Positions 23,358 through 34,722 of a DNA stretch of 64,000 nucleotides are shown one piece after another; positions within the stretch are counted from its first letter, which is position 1, and the number at the start of each line of letters is the position of its first letter. The stretch is from Ophiura sarsii (Eukaryota > Echinodermata > Ophiuroidea > Amphilepidida > Ophiuridae). The notes beneath the pieces are model-generated. The model was not told where the DNA came from, ran no database searches, and saw only the letters and a list, made by a program, of their open reading frames with translations. A program made the position numbers and the translations under genes. Location: NCBI GenBank assembly GCA_035610835.1, contig CM069455.1:48816868-48880867 (forward strand), read 5' to 3'.

Positions 23358-26300
23358 ATGCATGTGTTTAGTATACCATCTAAGGAAATGGCTACCACCA
23401 GTTTACAGCGACTCTTCAGCACCATCGCCTTCGCTGTTACACTCTATGTCTCGGTGGCTGCGAAAGAATGGCATATATCTGTGCAACCTTTATGGTATGT
23501 TGACGACTATGGATATGAACCCTGTCATATTGAAGAGAGAAATACCAGTTCACGGATGATCATCTTATACGGAAGCGCGTATGAAACTTGCAGTATCCAA
23601 ATCAATGTGTCGATGGGATATTACATTCGAATGGAAATAGGCCTACCATTGAATTCAGATGCCGTGGAAAATATGTTTCTATATATTGAAAGACAAGGGG
23701 AGTTGATGAACTGTCAAAATAAGTATGTAGTATTTAATGAAGGAGTTGAAGCATGCGGTGCTGTTTTGCACAATGACAGTGTTATACTTAATTTGCAAGG
23801 TAATGCCAGTATAATACTTGATGGGATATCAGCGTTAGAATCACAGCCTGCGTGCCCAGAATCTAATGATGATATCTTGTCTAATCCAAAAGTAAATCAG
23901 ACACCAGAGTGCAAGAACGTAAAGGGATACGAATACAAATTCACGTGTGATTCTTATAGTTATGAGTGTAGATTAGATTTCCCATCTAATTGTCTTGCCA
24001 CGCTCGGTGACAGAGAGGTAGAACTGCGTTGTAGCGATAATGTAAATCAAAAAGCGATGATAGCATACCCAATGTATGTATCCATACTAGATCTGACTAA
24101 CCACAATATTGAAAGGGTTCGTGATAATTCGTTTCAATGTTTAAGTATGCTTACAAAATTGTATTTATATGACAATCAGTTGGTTGAACTTCAGGTAGAT
24201 GCCTTTCAAGGACTGGCAATGTTAACACGCTTGTATCTTCATAGAAATCTCTTGACCACATTGCCAGATGGTTTATTTTCAGGTCTCGTAAACTTGAATA
24301 GACTCTACCTGTATACAAACCGATTGGTTGCCTTGAATGCAACACTATTCCATGGGTTAACCGAACTAAGGTATCTCATTCTGCATGAAAATAATTTGAA
24401 ATCCTTGCCAGTAGGGTTATTCAAAGGGTTAATACATGTGGAAAAACTGTACCTGTATACAAATCAGTTGGTGACGATGAATGAAAATGATTTCGAGGGT
24501 TTGGTAGGACTAACTATCCTAAAACTCAATGATAATGACATGAAAACATTGCCGGTTGGATTGTTCAAGGGACTGGTAAACATGAAGGAATTGTACTTAA
24601 ATGGAAACCGATTGAAAACAATTACTTCCCGGCCTTTCGAGGGGTTGGTAGCGCTAAGACTATTGCACCTGCAAAATAATGAAATAATAACATTGCCGGT
24701 TGGGTTGTTTGAGGATTTAGGAAACGTAAATGACCTGGACCTACATCGAAACCAATTGCTGACATTAAACCCCCATGCTTTTCAAGGGTTAAGTAGTCTT
24801 ACTTTTCTTGCACTCCAATATAATGATTTGGTAGCACTACCAGATGGTGTATTTATTGGGTTGGAAAACTTATATGAATTGCACCTTCATGAAAACCAGT
24901 TAAGGACCTTAAATATCCGTGCTTTTGAGGGTTTGGATGGGTTAAGTGTCCTATACCTGTATGGAAACAAATTAACATCATTACCGAGTGGTTTGTTCGG
25001 GTGGGTGAGAAACTTGACTGAACTGTACTTATCAGGGAACCAACTGGTTGAACTTCATGTAGACATATTTCAAGATTTAAGCATGTTAGCAGCACTGGAT
25101 CTTGAAGATAATCAATTGACCGCGTTACCCGCTGATTTATTTTTAAATCTCGTAAACATGAACGCGCTCTATATCGATGGAAACCAGTTGTTAACCCTTA
25201 ATGAAAGTATATTTCAGTGGATGGGTGGATTGGCTTACTTAGATCTTCGTAATAACAATATAAGTTCATTGCCAGATGGGTTGATTCGTGAATTGACTAA
25301 TTTGAATGACCTATATCTATCTGGAAACCAATTGGTCACCTTGTATTCAACGACGTTCACGGGGCTAACTAATTTGTCACTGTTGAGTTTGAACGAAAAT
25401 AACTTGAAAGAATTACCTGTTGAATTACTGTTTGGGTTAGAACATTTGATTTTATTGTTCTTGGAAAGAAACCAATTAGTTACATTTCATAAGAGTGCAT
25501 TTAAGGATTTGAATATGCTACAGTATTTGTACATCCACGATAATAAATTGCTAACATTACCAGGTGGGTTGTTTCAGGGAATGGTTAACTTGATCCAACT
25601 AACGTTGCATAGAAATCTCTTAAATTCTTTGGACAATGGGACTTTTAATGGGTTGAATAGGTTACAATATCTCTCTCTTCATGATAATAACTTGATAACT
25701 CTACCTCCCGAGCCCTTCAGGGGAATGGAAAACTTGAAAACATTAACTCTGAATACAAACCATTTGGTTGCCTTTAATGGAAGTGCATTTAAAGGTATGG
25801 TTAGTTTAACATTCCTATATTTGTACGAAAATAACTTGACAACACTCCATGGTGATTTATTTTGGAATTTGACAAACTTGAAAATACTATATCTGTTTGA
25901 AAACCAATTAGTGTCACTTAGTAATGGTACATTTAATGCGTTATCAAAACTAGAATTTCTGTATCTACATAATAATAACCTGATGGCACTGCCAGCTAGG
26001 TTGTTCATAGGATTGGGTGCCTTAAATGAATTAACTGTGCATGAAAATGATTTGGTAACTCTTCCCCCGTATTTGTTTGCCGATTTGGAAAACTTATACG
26101 TACTCTACCTCGAGAATAATCACTTGGAAATATTATATGACAATAGTTTCCATGGATTAAAGAAAGTAAAGCATTTGTCGCTGCATAATAATAACTTGAC
26201 CACACTACCCGCTAATTCGTTCAGTTGGTTGATAAACCTGGATAACTTAACTCTGTATGAAAACCAATTAAGCAGCTTACATCCCAATGCATTTAATGGA

Positions 26301-27938
26301 TTAACTGAACTTAAATATCTGCCTTTGCGTGATAATGAACTGATAACACTCCCAGATGCTTTATTTCAAGGTATGAAACACTTGAATGAGCTTTTCCTTA
26401 GACGTAATGAATTAAAGACGCTGAATTCTGGCGTATTCAATAATCTCACTCGTCTCATAGTGCTCAACATTGCGTATAATAAGCTGGAAACATTGCCTGG
26501 TGGCATTTTTATCGAGCAATCTAATCTTGAGTTTCTTTTCTTGAATAATAACCGATTGAAATGGTTAGGCACAAATGCATTGCACGGTTTATTCAACCTG
26601 CGAATTCTTTTCTTACAGAATAATAGGCTATCAAACCTTGATTTTGACTTTTTCAAAGATATTGTGGACATATCGCTCATCTTTTTATCAAATAATAAGT
26701 TGAAACAATGTCCAAATATCAAACACTTGTCCAATTTGAATAGTTTTAATCTGATGAACAATACATTAACCTATATAAACCGTGATATCCTTTCAAACCT
26801 CCCGACAAATTCAGAGTTGTTTGTAAGCCAGCATGAAATCTGTCAGTGTTTCGTACCCGATGATATTCTCTGTAGCGCGGCAGATAAGAGATCGCCATAT
26901 CTCACATGTGACAGGCTATTGTCTGACAGGGCGTTGGCAATCATGATGTGGATTATTGGTATAAATGCACTTGGCGGAAACATATTTGTTTTGGTTTGGA
27001 GAAAGAAGAATACCAAGAACTATAAGGTTCAGGATTTGTTACTAAGCAATCTGGCTATGTCTGATTCACTATTGGGTGTATATATGATAATTATAGCATC
27101 GGCTGATGTTTATTTTGGAGAGTATTTTCCGATGCAATCTGAACAATGGCGATCTAGCATTCCATGTAAACTATCCGGCGCTCTGGCGATAGCGTCCAGC
27201 GAAGCATCTGTACTGTTCTTAACGCTAATTAGCTTCGATAGATATATTGGTATAACGTTTCCATACTCTTCTAACAAATTAGGTAAACAGTCAACAGTTG
27301 TGACGTCCATACTGATATGGGTTGTGTCGCTATCATTTGGTGTTATTCCCTCATTCTTGTCGCGGTGGAACTTTAAGTTTTATGATAATTCCCACGTTTG
27401 TATTGGTCTGCCATTAGCGTTAACCAAGACATTCTCACACGAAAGAAACAGTACAATCATATACCCTTACCCTTATGGCACCTACTGGTATAGAAAAGAT
27501 AGCTATACTACATTACCTACAGGCTCCGTAAATGGCTTGTACTATTCAGTAGCACTTTTTCTCGGCTTTAACGGCGTATGCTACCTGATAATTCTTGCGT
27601 GTTACATTGAGATATTTCGGGCTGTTACAAAGTCAGCGAAACAATCCGGACGTACGCCTGAAATGAAACAACAAATTAAGCTTCTTTCTAAAGTCAGCGC
27701 CATTGCGATCACGGATTTCGCGTGTTGGTCGCCGTTGGTAATCCTCGGAATCCTCGTTCAAGCACACGTAATTACCCTTCCCCCTTCTGTATATGCATGG
27801 TCCGTTACGTTTGTTCTACCTTTAAATTCTGCGATTAATCCCTATCTGTACACTGCTGCTGAGGTCGTCTCGGTTTATCGAAAGGAAAAGGCAGACAAGA
27901 AAAACCAACAAACATTGGCTATGATGAAAAGGAAATAA
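23358..27938 (+). CDS. Giant LRR-containing G protein-coupled receptor (LGR/RXFP-like), single exon
   Basis: A 1526-residue plasma-membrane receptor. The second Met (residue 11, MATTSLQRLF...) gives the cleaner signal peptide, ending near VSVAAK. Residues ~35-225 are a Cys-containing N-terminal region I do not recognise. About 37 LRRs of 24 residues follow (~233-1140), alternating between a TLPxGLF type and an xTLNxxxF type. A hinge with CQCF, DDILC and LTCDRLL matches the LGR/relaxin-receptor hinge. The class A domain has TM1 GGNIFVLVW (~1205), TM2 NLAMSD, TM3 FDRYIGI (~1293), TM6 DFACWSPL and TM7 NPYLYT (~1494), with a short basic tail. No introns interrupt it, unlike typical LGR genes. Human LGRs have about 9-18 LRRs, so the ectodomain is unusually long. 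No LDLa module is seen. The ligand is unknown. An AATAAA overlaps the stop codon. Confidence 0.93.
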   Translation: MHVFSIPSKEMATTSLQRLFSTIAFAVTLYVSVAAKEWHISVQPLWYVDDYGYEPCHIEERNTSSRMIILYGSAYETCSIQINVSMGYYIRMEIGLPLNSDAVENMFLYIERQGELMNCQNKYVVFNEGVEACGAVLHNDSVILNLQGNASIILDGISALESQPACPESNDDILSNPKVNQTPECKNVKGYEYKFTCDSYSYECRLDFPSNCLATLGDREVELRCSDNVNQKAMIAYPMYVSILDLTNHNIERVRDNSFQCLSMLTKLYLYDNQLVELQVDAFQGLAMLTRLYLHRNLLTTLPDGLFSGLVNLNRLYLYTNRLVALNATLFHGLTELRYLILHENNLKSLPVGLFKGLIHVEKLYLYTNQLVTMNENDFEGLVGLTILKLNDNDMKTLPVGLFKGLVNMKELYLNGNRLKTITSRPFEGLVALRLLHLQNNEIITLPVGLFEDLGNVNDLDLHRNQLLTLNPHAFQGLSSLTFLALQYNDLVALPDGVFIGLENLYELHLHENQLRTLNIRAFEGLDGLSVLYLYGNKLTSLPSGLFGWVRNLTELYLSGNQLVELHVDIFQDLSMLAALDLEDNQLTALPADLFLNLVNMNALYIDGNQLLTLNESIFQWMGGLAYLDLRNNNISSLPDGLIRELTNLNDLYLSGNQLVTLYSTTFTGLTNLSLLSLNENNLKELPVELLFGLEHLILLFLERNQLVTFHKSAFKDLNMLQYLYIHDNKLLTLPGGLFQGMVNLIQLTLHRNLLNSLDNGTFNGLNRLQYLSLHDNNLITLPPEPFRGMENLKTLTLNTNHLVAFNGSAFKGMVSLTFLYLYENNLTTLHGDLFWNLTNLKILYLFENQLVSLSNGTFNALSKLEFLYLHNNNLMALPARLFIGLGALNELTVHENDLVTLPPYLFADLENLYVLYLENNHLEILYDNSFHGLKKVKHLSLHNNNLTTLPANSFSWLINLDNLTLYENQLSSLHPNAFNGLTELKYLPLRDNELITLPDALFQGMKHLNELFLRRNELKTLNSGVFNNLTRLIVLNIAYNKLETLPGGIFIEQSNLEFLFLNNNRLKWLGTNALHGLFNLRILFLQNNRLSNLDFDFFKDIVDISLIFLSNNKLKQCPNIKHLSNLNSFNLMNNTLTYINRDILSNLPTNSELFVSQHEICQCFVPDDILCSAADKRSPYLTCDRLLSDRALAIMMWIIGINALGGNIFVLVWRKKNTKNYKVQDLLLSNLAMSDSLLGVYMIIIASADVYFGEYFPMQSEQWRSSIPCKLSGALAIASSEASVLFLTLISFDRYIGITFPYSSNKLGKQSTVVTSILIWVVSLSFGVIPSFLSRWNFKFYDNSHVCIGLPLALTKTFSHERNSTIIYPYPYGTYWYRKDSYTTLPTGSVNGLYYSVALFLGFNGVCYLIILACYIEIFRAVTKSAKQSGRTPEMKQQIKLLSKVSAIAITDFACWSPLVILGILVQAHVITLPPSVYAWSVTFVLPLNSAINPYLYTAAEVVSVYRKEKADKKNQQTLAMMKRK

Positions 27939-27956
27939 AGTAGTACTTTAAGGCTA

Positions 27957-28364
27957 CACTGCAAATCTAAGTATTAATGATTTGAGTAACGGATAATTAA
28001 CACTTGAACGCGTTAATGTACTTAGATCGTACAGTAAAGGTATAGGATGTGTTCATTAAGTTTCATTGAGTGTTCACGTGTTAACACATTAACGCCTAAT
28101 GAACGCCTGAAAAATACGTAGGTTAACATGTTAAAGAGTTCATATTTGAACACTTTGGATGCCTTTATGTGTTCACATATGAACTCTTAACACGTTAATC
28201 TTTGTATTCTTCAGGCGTTCATCAGGCGTTAATGTGTTAATAAGTGAGCACTTAATAAAACTTAATGATCACATCCTATACCTTTACTGTACAATCTTAG
28301 AGCATTAACGCGTTCAAGTGTTAATTATCCGTTACTCAAATCATTAACTCTTATATTTGCAGTG
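27957..28364. mobile_element. Palindromic MITE, TA target, just 3' of the receptor
   Basis: Ends CACTGCAAAT...ATTTGCAGTG, flanked by TA (27955-27956 and 28365-28366). Nearly all 408 bases form one long hairpin (mirrored GGATAATTAACACTTGAACG, CAGTAAAGGTATAGGATGTG, GGCGTTCATCAGGCGTTAAT). It begins about 18 bases after the receptor stop codon and so probably lies in its 3' UTR. Confidence 0.85.
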
Positions 28365-28844
28365 TAGACTAGGATATCATAGCGCATGCGCAATTCGTCT
28401 TTGTATTAGTTAAACATTGGTTGGTTTGTTGCTGTTTTTTCAACTGTCGATCCGGTGAAACACATAATATCGTAAGCCTTAACCGTACCATGAAACCCTT
28501 GACATTATAGCTTGAAATAGAATGCACCTTTTATCTTTAAGCACCACAAATAAATAACGTCACTGCGCAGTTAGCCGTTTGCCGCCATATTTAAATCGTA
28601 CCGATTACGGTAACACACACTGTTGTTTTGCACTATTGGTAAATGGTAATGCACTTTCAATTTTATTATGGTAAAAAATCCGTGTTCGGCGCCTTTGCAT
28701 CATTTACTTTTTTACCGTTATACCACGAAAATGACAAAATTAATACTGAATAACATTAAAAGCACCTTCTTCGACACATGATTTATGGCATGTGTATGTG
28801 CAATTTCTTAAAATAATACATATACTCATATATATATATATATA
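28365..28844. other. Spacer, nothing recognised
   Basis: AT-rich, no ORF of note. It ends in a short TA microsatellite near 28,830. Confidence 0.4.
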
Positions 28845-29296
28845 AAATGTCATGAACATCGAATCGATTTCATGGATAGACTATCTTTCGAATCAAAGTG
28901 CTCAATTCCAATAAAGGAAGAGCTATATAAAAATTCAAAGTTTAGACCTTCCGAGAAAGGGAGTCGTTACTCTGAGTTTCATGCTTAACGCAATCGTCAG
29001 ACGACAAGGATATTGATTGTGTGACTGGTTAACCCTGGACTAGATTAGGATGCATACACTTTCAATGGTGTTTAATCACTAAAAGTGTATCACACTTCTC
29101 TAGCCCGTAAGCCAACCAGACCATTTCTCAGGACCGGTCTAAAAGCTTCGAGATAGCTTAAAAGTGCTCAACTGATAAAAAGTCAGGAGCATAACATAAA
29201 ATGTCATGAACATCGAATCGATTTCATGGATAGACTATCTTTCGAATCAAAGTGCTCAATTCCAATAAAGGAAGAGCTATATAAAAATTCAACGTT
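28845..29296 (+). repeat. 98-bp direct duplication 354 bp apart
   Basis: The block starting AAAATGTCATGAACATCGAA and ending GAGCTATATAAAAATTCAA occurs at ~28845-28942 and again at ~29199-29296 with almost no differences, implying a recent event. The sequence after the first copy (28945-29003: CTTCCGAGAAAGGGAGTCGT to GCAATCGTCAGACGAC) recurs inverted at 32708-32775. Confidence 0.8.
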
Positions 29297-29306
29297 TGAA
29301 TTTTTA

Positions 29307-29344
<38 letters not shown>

Positions 29345-29499
29345 TTATGTATAGCTTTTTTATAAGCTCAACCGTTTACGGTATTGAGCACTCTATTCAA
29401 ATGTCTAGTCTAACCAGAAATGGTTGTCAAAATTATAAATATATTAAATGTATATAGTTTTAAAAATGTCTTTTTCATCTGAATTTGCCACGTTGTTTG

Positions 29500-29802
29500 C
29501 TGGTCAAAAATGTGGGGTAGTTTTTACTGATAGTATATATTTCGTGTTTCCGACCGTTTTATTCTTCTTATAATGTATTTTACTATGTTCTATATTTGTA
29601 TTGACTATCTGGTTTTGGTTTATTTTAGTATGTACATGCATAATAGTTCTATTGATTGTATATTTTTAGTATATATATGTCCTGTTGTAGTTTTAATGAT
29701 TTTCTGTAGTTTTTAAGATCTTTCTGTGCAGCGCCTTGAAGCTGTTTACATCGTAAGGCGCTTTATAAGTCCCATGTATTATTATTATTATTATTATTAT
29801 GA
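29500..29802 (+). repeat. LINE 3' tail (CR1/L2-like)
   Basis: Near 29,730-29,802 the sequence GCAGCGCCTTGAAGC...AAGGCGCTTTATAAGTCC forms a hairpin followed by an (ATT)n run. This resembles the 3' end of the LINE at 17.4 kb. Only 3' UTR seems to remain, and the upstream limit is uncertain. Confidence 0.6.
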
Positions 29803-30824
29803 TAACCATAATGTATATCTATAGTAAATCGTAGATTACGGTGATTACTCTATGTCGCCTGTAGCGGTTACTTCACAATTCTTAAATTAAAGGGCGGAAT
29901 GAATGAGACGGCGATACAGAACTTTCATAATCCGGCGACACATGTCGCCTGGGCAAAAACGTACCTTATGGTTGGTATTATATTATATGAAAACAAATAC
30001 ATGACAGACTCGAACAGAAAGTTGCTCACGAGCTAGATTGACAAATTGAAGCAAACTGCCGCGATCGATATACTCCTGTCTCCTGGGTGTACTAGTGACC
30101 TATAGCGACCTATCACCATGATAATCGCCGTATAGATGTTTCGATAAATTAAAAACGGGTGGAAGGGGGGGGGGGGGGTAAGAATAAATCTGTGGGGGGG
30201 GGGGGGGGAAGACATTTTTCCTTGTAGGGGGATGAAAATGCGCGAGAAAATGTTGAAATTAGTGACTGGGGCATTTGTGATAAAAATCAATGTCTATTAT
30301 TCCATTTAAAAAGTATAATGTAGACTATAAGTATGGAATCTGTATAGTTGTAAAATTAGTTTAGAAAACCAGTGTGCATCTTGTTAAAAATTGTACCAAG
30401 CAACAGAACTGTAACGACATAGTGTATGCCTCCAAATAATGGAGCAAAAATATATGGAAGTGCAATTCAATATTATATGAACTTTCGTTCCCAAATGGAT
30501 GGGGAAATCAATTATGCACACTGAGCTTTTACAATGTAAGGATAGTTTGACAATCTTCATATTTCATGTGAAACCCAAAGAACTCGAGTAGGCGGCGCTT
30601 CACTGTGCCTATACTACTCCAGAGGATATTTGATCGCTGAAGTCTGGAGCATGAGTGACTGAGTGTATTTGAGGTTCATAATGTATGTCATATATCAATA
30701 TCGTCTGTCATTTCCATATACTGCATGTACATGTATGTCATACGTTCTAGCTACAATGCCATTATTTATATCAATGAATGTCTTTATTATTGTTCACAAG
30801 GTATCGATGTTACATAGTATAATT
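29803..30824. other. Intergenic with two G-runs
   Basis: No gene recognised. Long G homopolymers occur at ~30,167-30,178 and ~30,195-30,208. Proline-rich minus-strand ORFs across them are artefacts of these runs. Confidence 0.4.
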
Positions 30825-31345
30825 CGTCGCTGTTCTGACATACCGGCACATGTGCCATTTTGGGCAAAATGAGTTAAGATGCATTTTATGATCTACAAAT
30901 GAAACTCTTTATTCTCCCAAAAAATTGAGACAAAAAGGTAATTAATTAATGAGATACCGCACTAATTAGTGTCATATGCCAGGGTTTTAGCATAATACCG
31001 GCATGAAAACCTCATTTTGTATTCTGACATACCGGCACATCACAATATTCTGCCATAGACCACCGTGTAACTACATACCGGCATATCACTGGCATATCAC
31101 TGTAGAACTGTCTGACATACCGGCACATGACTTTATGACATAATTACTCCCAATTAATAATTGCAATTTGTTGTTGTAACATGCTCATAACAAACATAAG
31201 TATATATCTATTAGTGTTCTTTGACAATGATAGTGACTTTGATGTAAATGCTCTTTAACAAGTCTTTAAAAATTGGAAAATTTTCAAACACGATTTTCTC
31301 AAAACGCTGTTTTTCGCGATGTGCCGGTATGTCAGAACAGCGACG
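30825..31345 (+). mobile_element. CGTCGCTG-type MITE, copy B, complete
   Basis: 521 bases with inverted ends CGTCGCTGTTCTGACATACC and its inverse, flanked by AATT on both sides (30821-30824 and 31346-31349). The interior has several extra copies of CTGACATACCGGCACAT. No ORF of significance. Same length as copy C at 47790. Confidence 0.88.
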
Positions 31346-33165
31346 AATTGGATGACAGGATAAATGTTGAAATAACATCAGGTGTTAAACTCATGAAAGT
31401 CAAAATTGTATGTGATGTTATACATAATATTGTGTTATAAAAGTACTCAATTGTAGATAACATCTACAAGATTAAAAGGCAAAATAACAACTACCAAAAT
31501 GTTCTGGAAATTCACGACAATTTGTTCAGTCATTTTGGGACCCATTTTGGGGCCATTTGGTTTTTTTAAGTATGTTAACAAAGCAAAAATACTATAGATA
31601 TGAGTTACTAGTTGGTCTATCCCAAAAATCAAACAGACATTTGTATGAAGTGTACAGAAGAGTGACCCACTCTTTTCATTAGGTGGGGATGTGATAATAA
31701 GGTAGAATCGTACAAAGAAAACGATTATATTTAATTATCGCTGAGTAACGTAAGTCCGGTAGTACGCCTTTAATATAATGTAATCAAGACCAGCTGTTTT
31801 GACAAGTGGTTTGACATTCCGGAAAACCCCTCTTAAGGCTGGTGTCAACCCTGTTTGGCGCCAAATTTATCAAGCACTGTAACTTTTAAATTATAAATGT
31901 GATGTACATAAAAGTATACATTTTTTGTAATGAAATGAGTCAGAGAATCCATTTTTGGTATCAAATTTTACTAAAAATAGTGATTTTTACATTTTTGCCC
32001 AAAAATCTCCTTTTTGGCGCCAACATTTTTCAGACAACCTAAAAATATCAGTTTTTGATTAAAAATTCCAACATTTCACCAAAATCATCTAAAGTCAATT
32101 ATTTAGAAGCGGGTTTTTTTTTGCTTAAAATTTGTTTGTTTTGAAAATATTGACCAAAAAGTGCCAAAAATATGTTTTTTTTCTCAAAAATCTCATTGTT
32201 GATACTTTTTGGGTTTTTTACGTACGTATTTTTTACGTACGTATTTTATTAATGAAATTTAAAACTGTTCGTCATCAAACTCCGTAGAACTTGTACGTAA
32301 GACGATTGTGTTGACAATCAAGATTCAAGGTTATTTCTTACAGTATTTCCGATGAATTAAAGAAATATAAACTGAAGGAACTGTCTCCTGTTGCTTCACT
32401 TCGAGTGGCGACCCACGTTATAGTGTAATTTAATATAATGAGTTGTTTAAAGCATCCGCTCGGCTATTGCGACTCTTCATACATACTCGTGATATCTGGT
32501 GAATAAAATGCGTGTACATGTATAGTGTGTATAATATGCATGTATAAACGTTTGAAAACAATCGAACAGATATTGTTATGAATGCATATGTTTGAAAAAC
32601 AGATATTGTTATAAAGTGCACAGAAGAGTGACACACTCTTTGCATACAGCATTAACGCAATGTATGAAGAGCGGGATGAAGAGTCGCAATCCAACCTAAT
32701 TTCCACAGTGTCGTCTGACGATTGCCTTATCGGCATAAAACTCAGAGTAACGACTTTTTCCGGAAGGTCTATATTATTTGTTCAGAAACCTTTCCCAAAT
32801 TTCAAAGTCTATCTCAAGGCGTATTTGTATATATGTATATATATATATACTTTATGCATTTGTCATGGAGATTCCAAATATGGTGATGAAATGCAACGTT
32901 TGGTAAAAACATTTGGGGAAATTTTGGAGCTTTGCGGTGAAAAAAGTCTGGAATTCCGAGTTCCTCTATAGGGTGGCTGGCTGACTAATTGCGAGACAAA
33001 AAAATCTGGAATTACAGGGCTCGACTATTGAAAACAAGTTTGGAATGCCGAATTCCTCTATAGGGGGGGGGGGGGGGTGGCAATTTTTATAGTCCATTGT
33101 AACTCCTATAAAATAGAAACCGTATGGCCTATTGAATGTACTTGTTACGTTATAATTAATACATA
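31346..33165. other. Intergenic; one inverted dispersed repeat
   Basis: No gene recognised. 32708-32775 is an inverted copy of 28945-29003. A short repeat TTTTTACGTACGTATT occurs twice at ~32215-32248. A G-run lies at ~33,063-33,077. The ORF at 32660-32971 has no known domain. Confidence 0.45.
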
Positions 33166-34182
33166 CGAGGGTCATTCAATAAGTTCTACCTCCTACCTCA
33201 TAACTTTATTATTATATCAGCCAGTCTTATCAAATATCACACAATTGTAGCTTGGAACCTCAGCTACACATTTGTTGTAAATTGATCTGACTAATGGATG
33301 TACTTTTCTAAAGATGCAGTGAAAACCAAACTTTGATTTAGTGTAACGGAAACGGATGAAAAACAGCTAAATAACGCCAAAATGCTATTCATTTGGCCTA
33401 TTGTGAGAGACAAAACATACCTATCGGTCAATTATAACCGTTCTAAATGTCAGATATGTCTTAACTGTACTATATATAAACAATAAAGGTGACTGATTTC
33501 TTTGGAAAAAATATGCCCGTTAAGTTTCCCCTTCCCAAGAGAACCCTGCAAAAGTCATATTTTATTTTCAAAAGAAGTATCTGTGCATCAATATACCGGA
33601 TTAAATTGAGGGATTATAAGTCTCTCGAATCGATAATTATCGTTGACTACCTGATTGACTATTCTAAAGGTTGCACATAATGAAAACTCGTAAAGAGACT
33701 CTTATATGTTAAATATTTGACATACGAGGCATCACTATCGGGCTGAGTTGTATCAACGGAAGTTTGACTGATTAGCAGTAGTCCAGTATGCCAAAAGGCA
33801 AAGCAAGACATTTGAGTTAATATTACATTATTTGCAAGCCTACAAGAGTTAATATTGCTTACAATCTTATTTATACATGATAATACTGTAATATATTCAG
33901 ATATCATTCATTGATTTCCATTTTAATATTTAAATCATGCTCTTATATATAACCATACAATACGAAGAAAAAATCCCTTAAAACATGTGGAAGTAATTTT
34001 CCGTGTCCTTTGTCTAAAATCTCTCTCTGGCTTTGACCGCATCATAACAGATATCAATTATAATTTACTACAAATGTGTATAGCTATGATTCGGAGATTC
34101 GAATCATGACAAATATTATGAGGCTGACATTCATATTAGCGATGTTATGAGGGAGGATAGAAAACTTATTGAATGACCCTCG
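33166..34182. mobile_element. Mariner-like TIR element, non-coding
   Basis: Ends CGAGGGTCATTCAATAAGTT and its inverse (AACTTATTGAATGACCCTCG), flanked by TA. This end sequence is typical of mariner-group elements. The 1017-base interior shows no transposase motif in either strand's ORFs (for example 33489-33680 plus, 33659-33907 minus), so it is a decayed or non-autonomous copy. Confidence 0.75.
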
Positions 34183-34201
34183 TATATAGCTCATACTAGA
34201 T

Positions 34202-34722
34202 CAGTGGCGTAACTAGAATTTTTTCATTTGGGGGGGGGGGGGGGGGCAAGAAGGGGCAGTGACTTGAAATTGGGGGGCTCCTAAGATGTTTTGAGTAAAA
34301 TGATGCGCGCGTATAAACTTTCGAAAAATTTTCGACTTTACAGCTAGTTTTGGACGATTGAGCTACATTTTGGCTCTAAACAAGCTTGTACCAAAGAATA
34401 TTTCATTTTGGGAAGACATTTGTGCGCGTAGCGCGCGAAAATTTTTCATATGTGTACTTTTGACCATCATAATTCCATGATTCCTTTCGTCAAATGAACC
34501 GACAGTGCCAATCTCAACCGACACGATGTCATTATTGGGGGGGGGGGGGGATTTGGTGTGTACTTTGTTTGTAAATTTTATTTACAGCCGTACTTGATTT
34601 CATTTGGGGGGCAAGCGGGGGGGGGGGGGGGGGGCTCCCGCCCCCCCCCCCCACTGCCCCCCCTGCCCCCCCTGCCCCCCCCCCCTGCCCCCCCCCTGCC
34701 CCCACCGCTGGTTACGCCACTG
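34202..34722. mobile_element. hAT-like MITE with G-tracts, 8-bp target duplication
   Basis: Ends CAGTGGCGTAACTAG and CTGGTTACGCCACTG. Flanks are TACTAGAT and TGCTAGAT (7 of 8 matching), the length produced by hAT transposases. The interior has several G-runs, a long C-rich tail and GCGCGTAGCGCGCG palindromes. No ORF of note. Confidence 0.78.

Noticed and set aside
24151..27310. Minus-strand ORFs of 60-131 codons within the receptor gene
   Set aside because: Antisense shadows of the LRR and helix coding frame, with no domains or splice sites.
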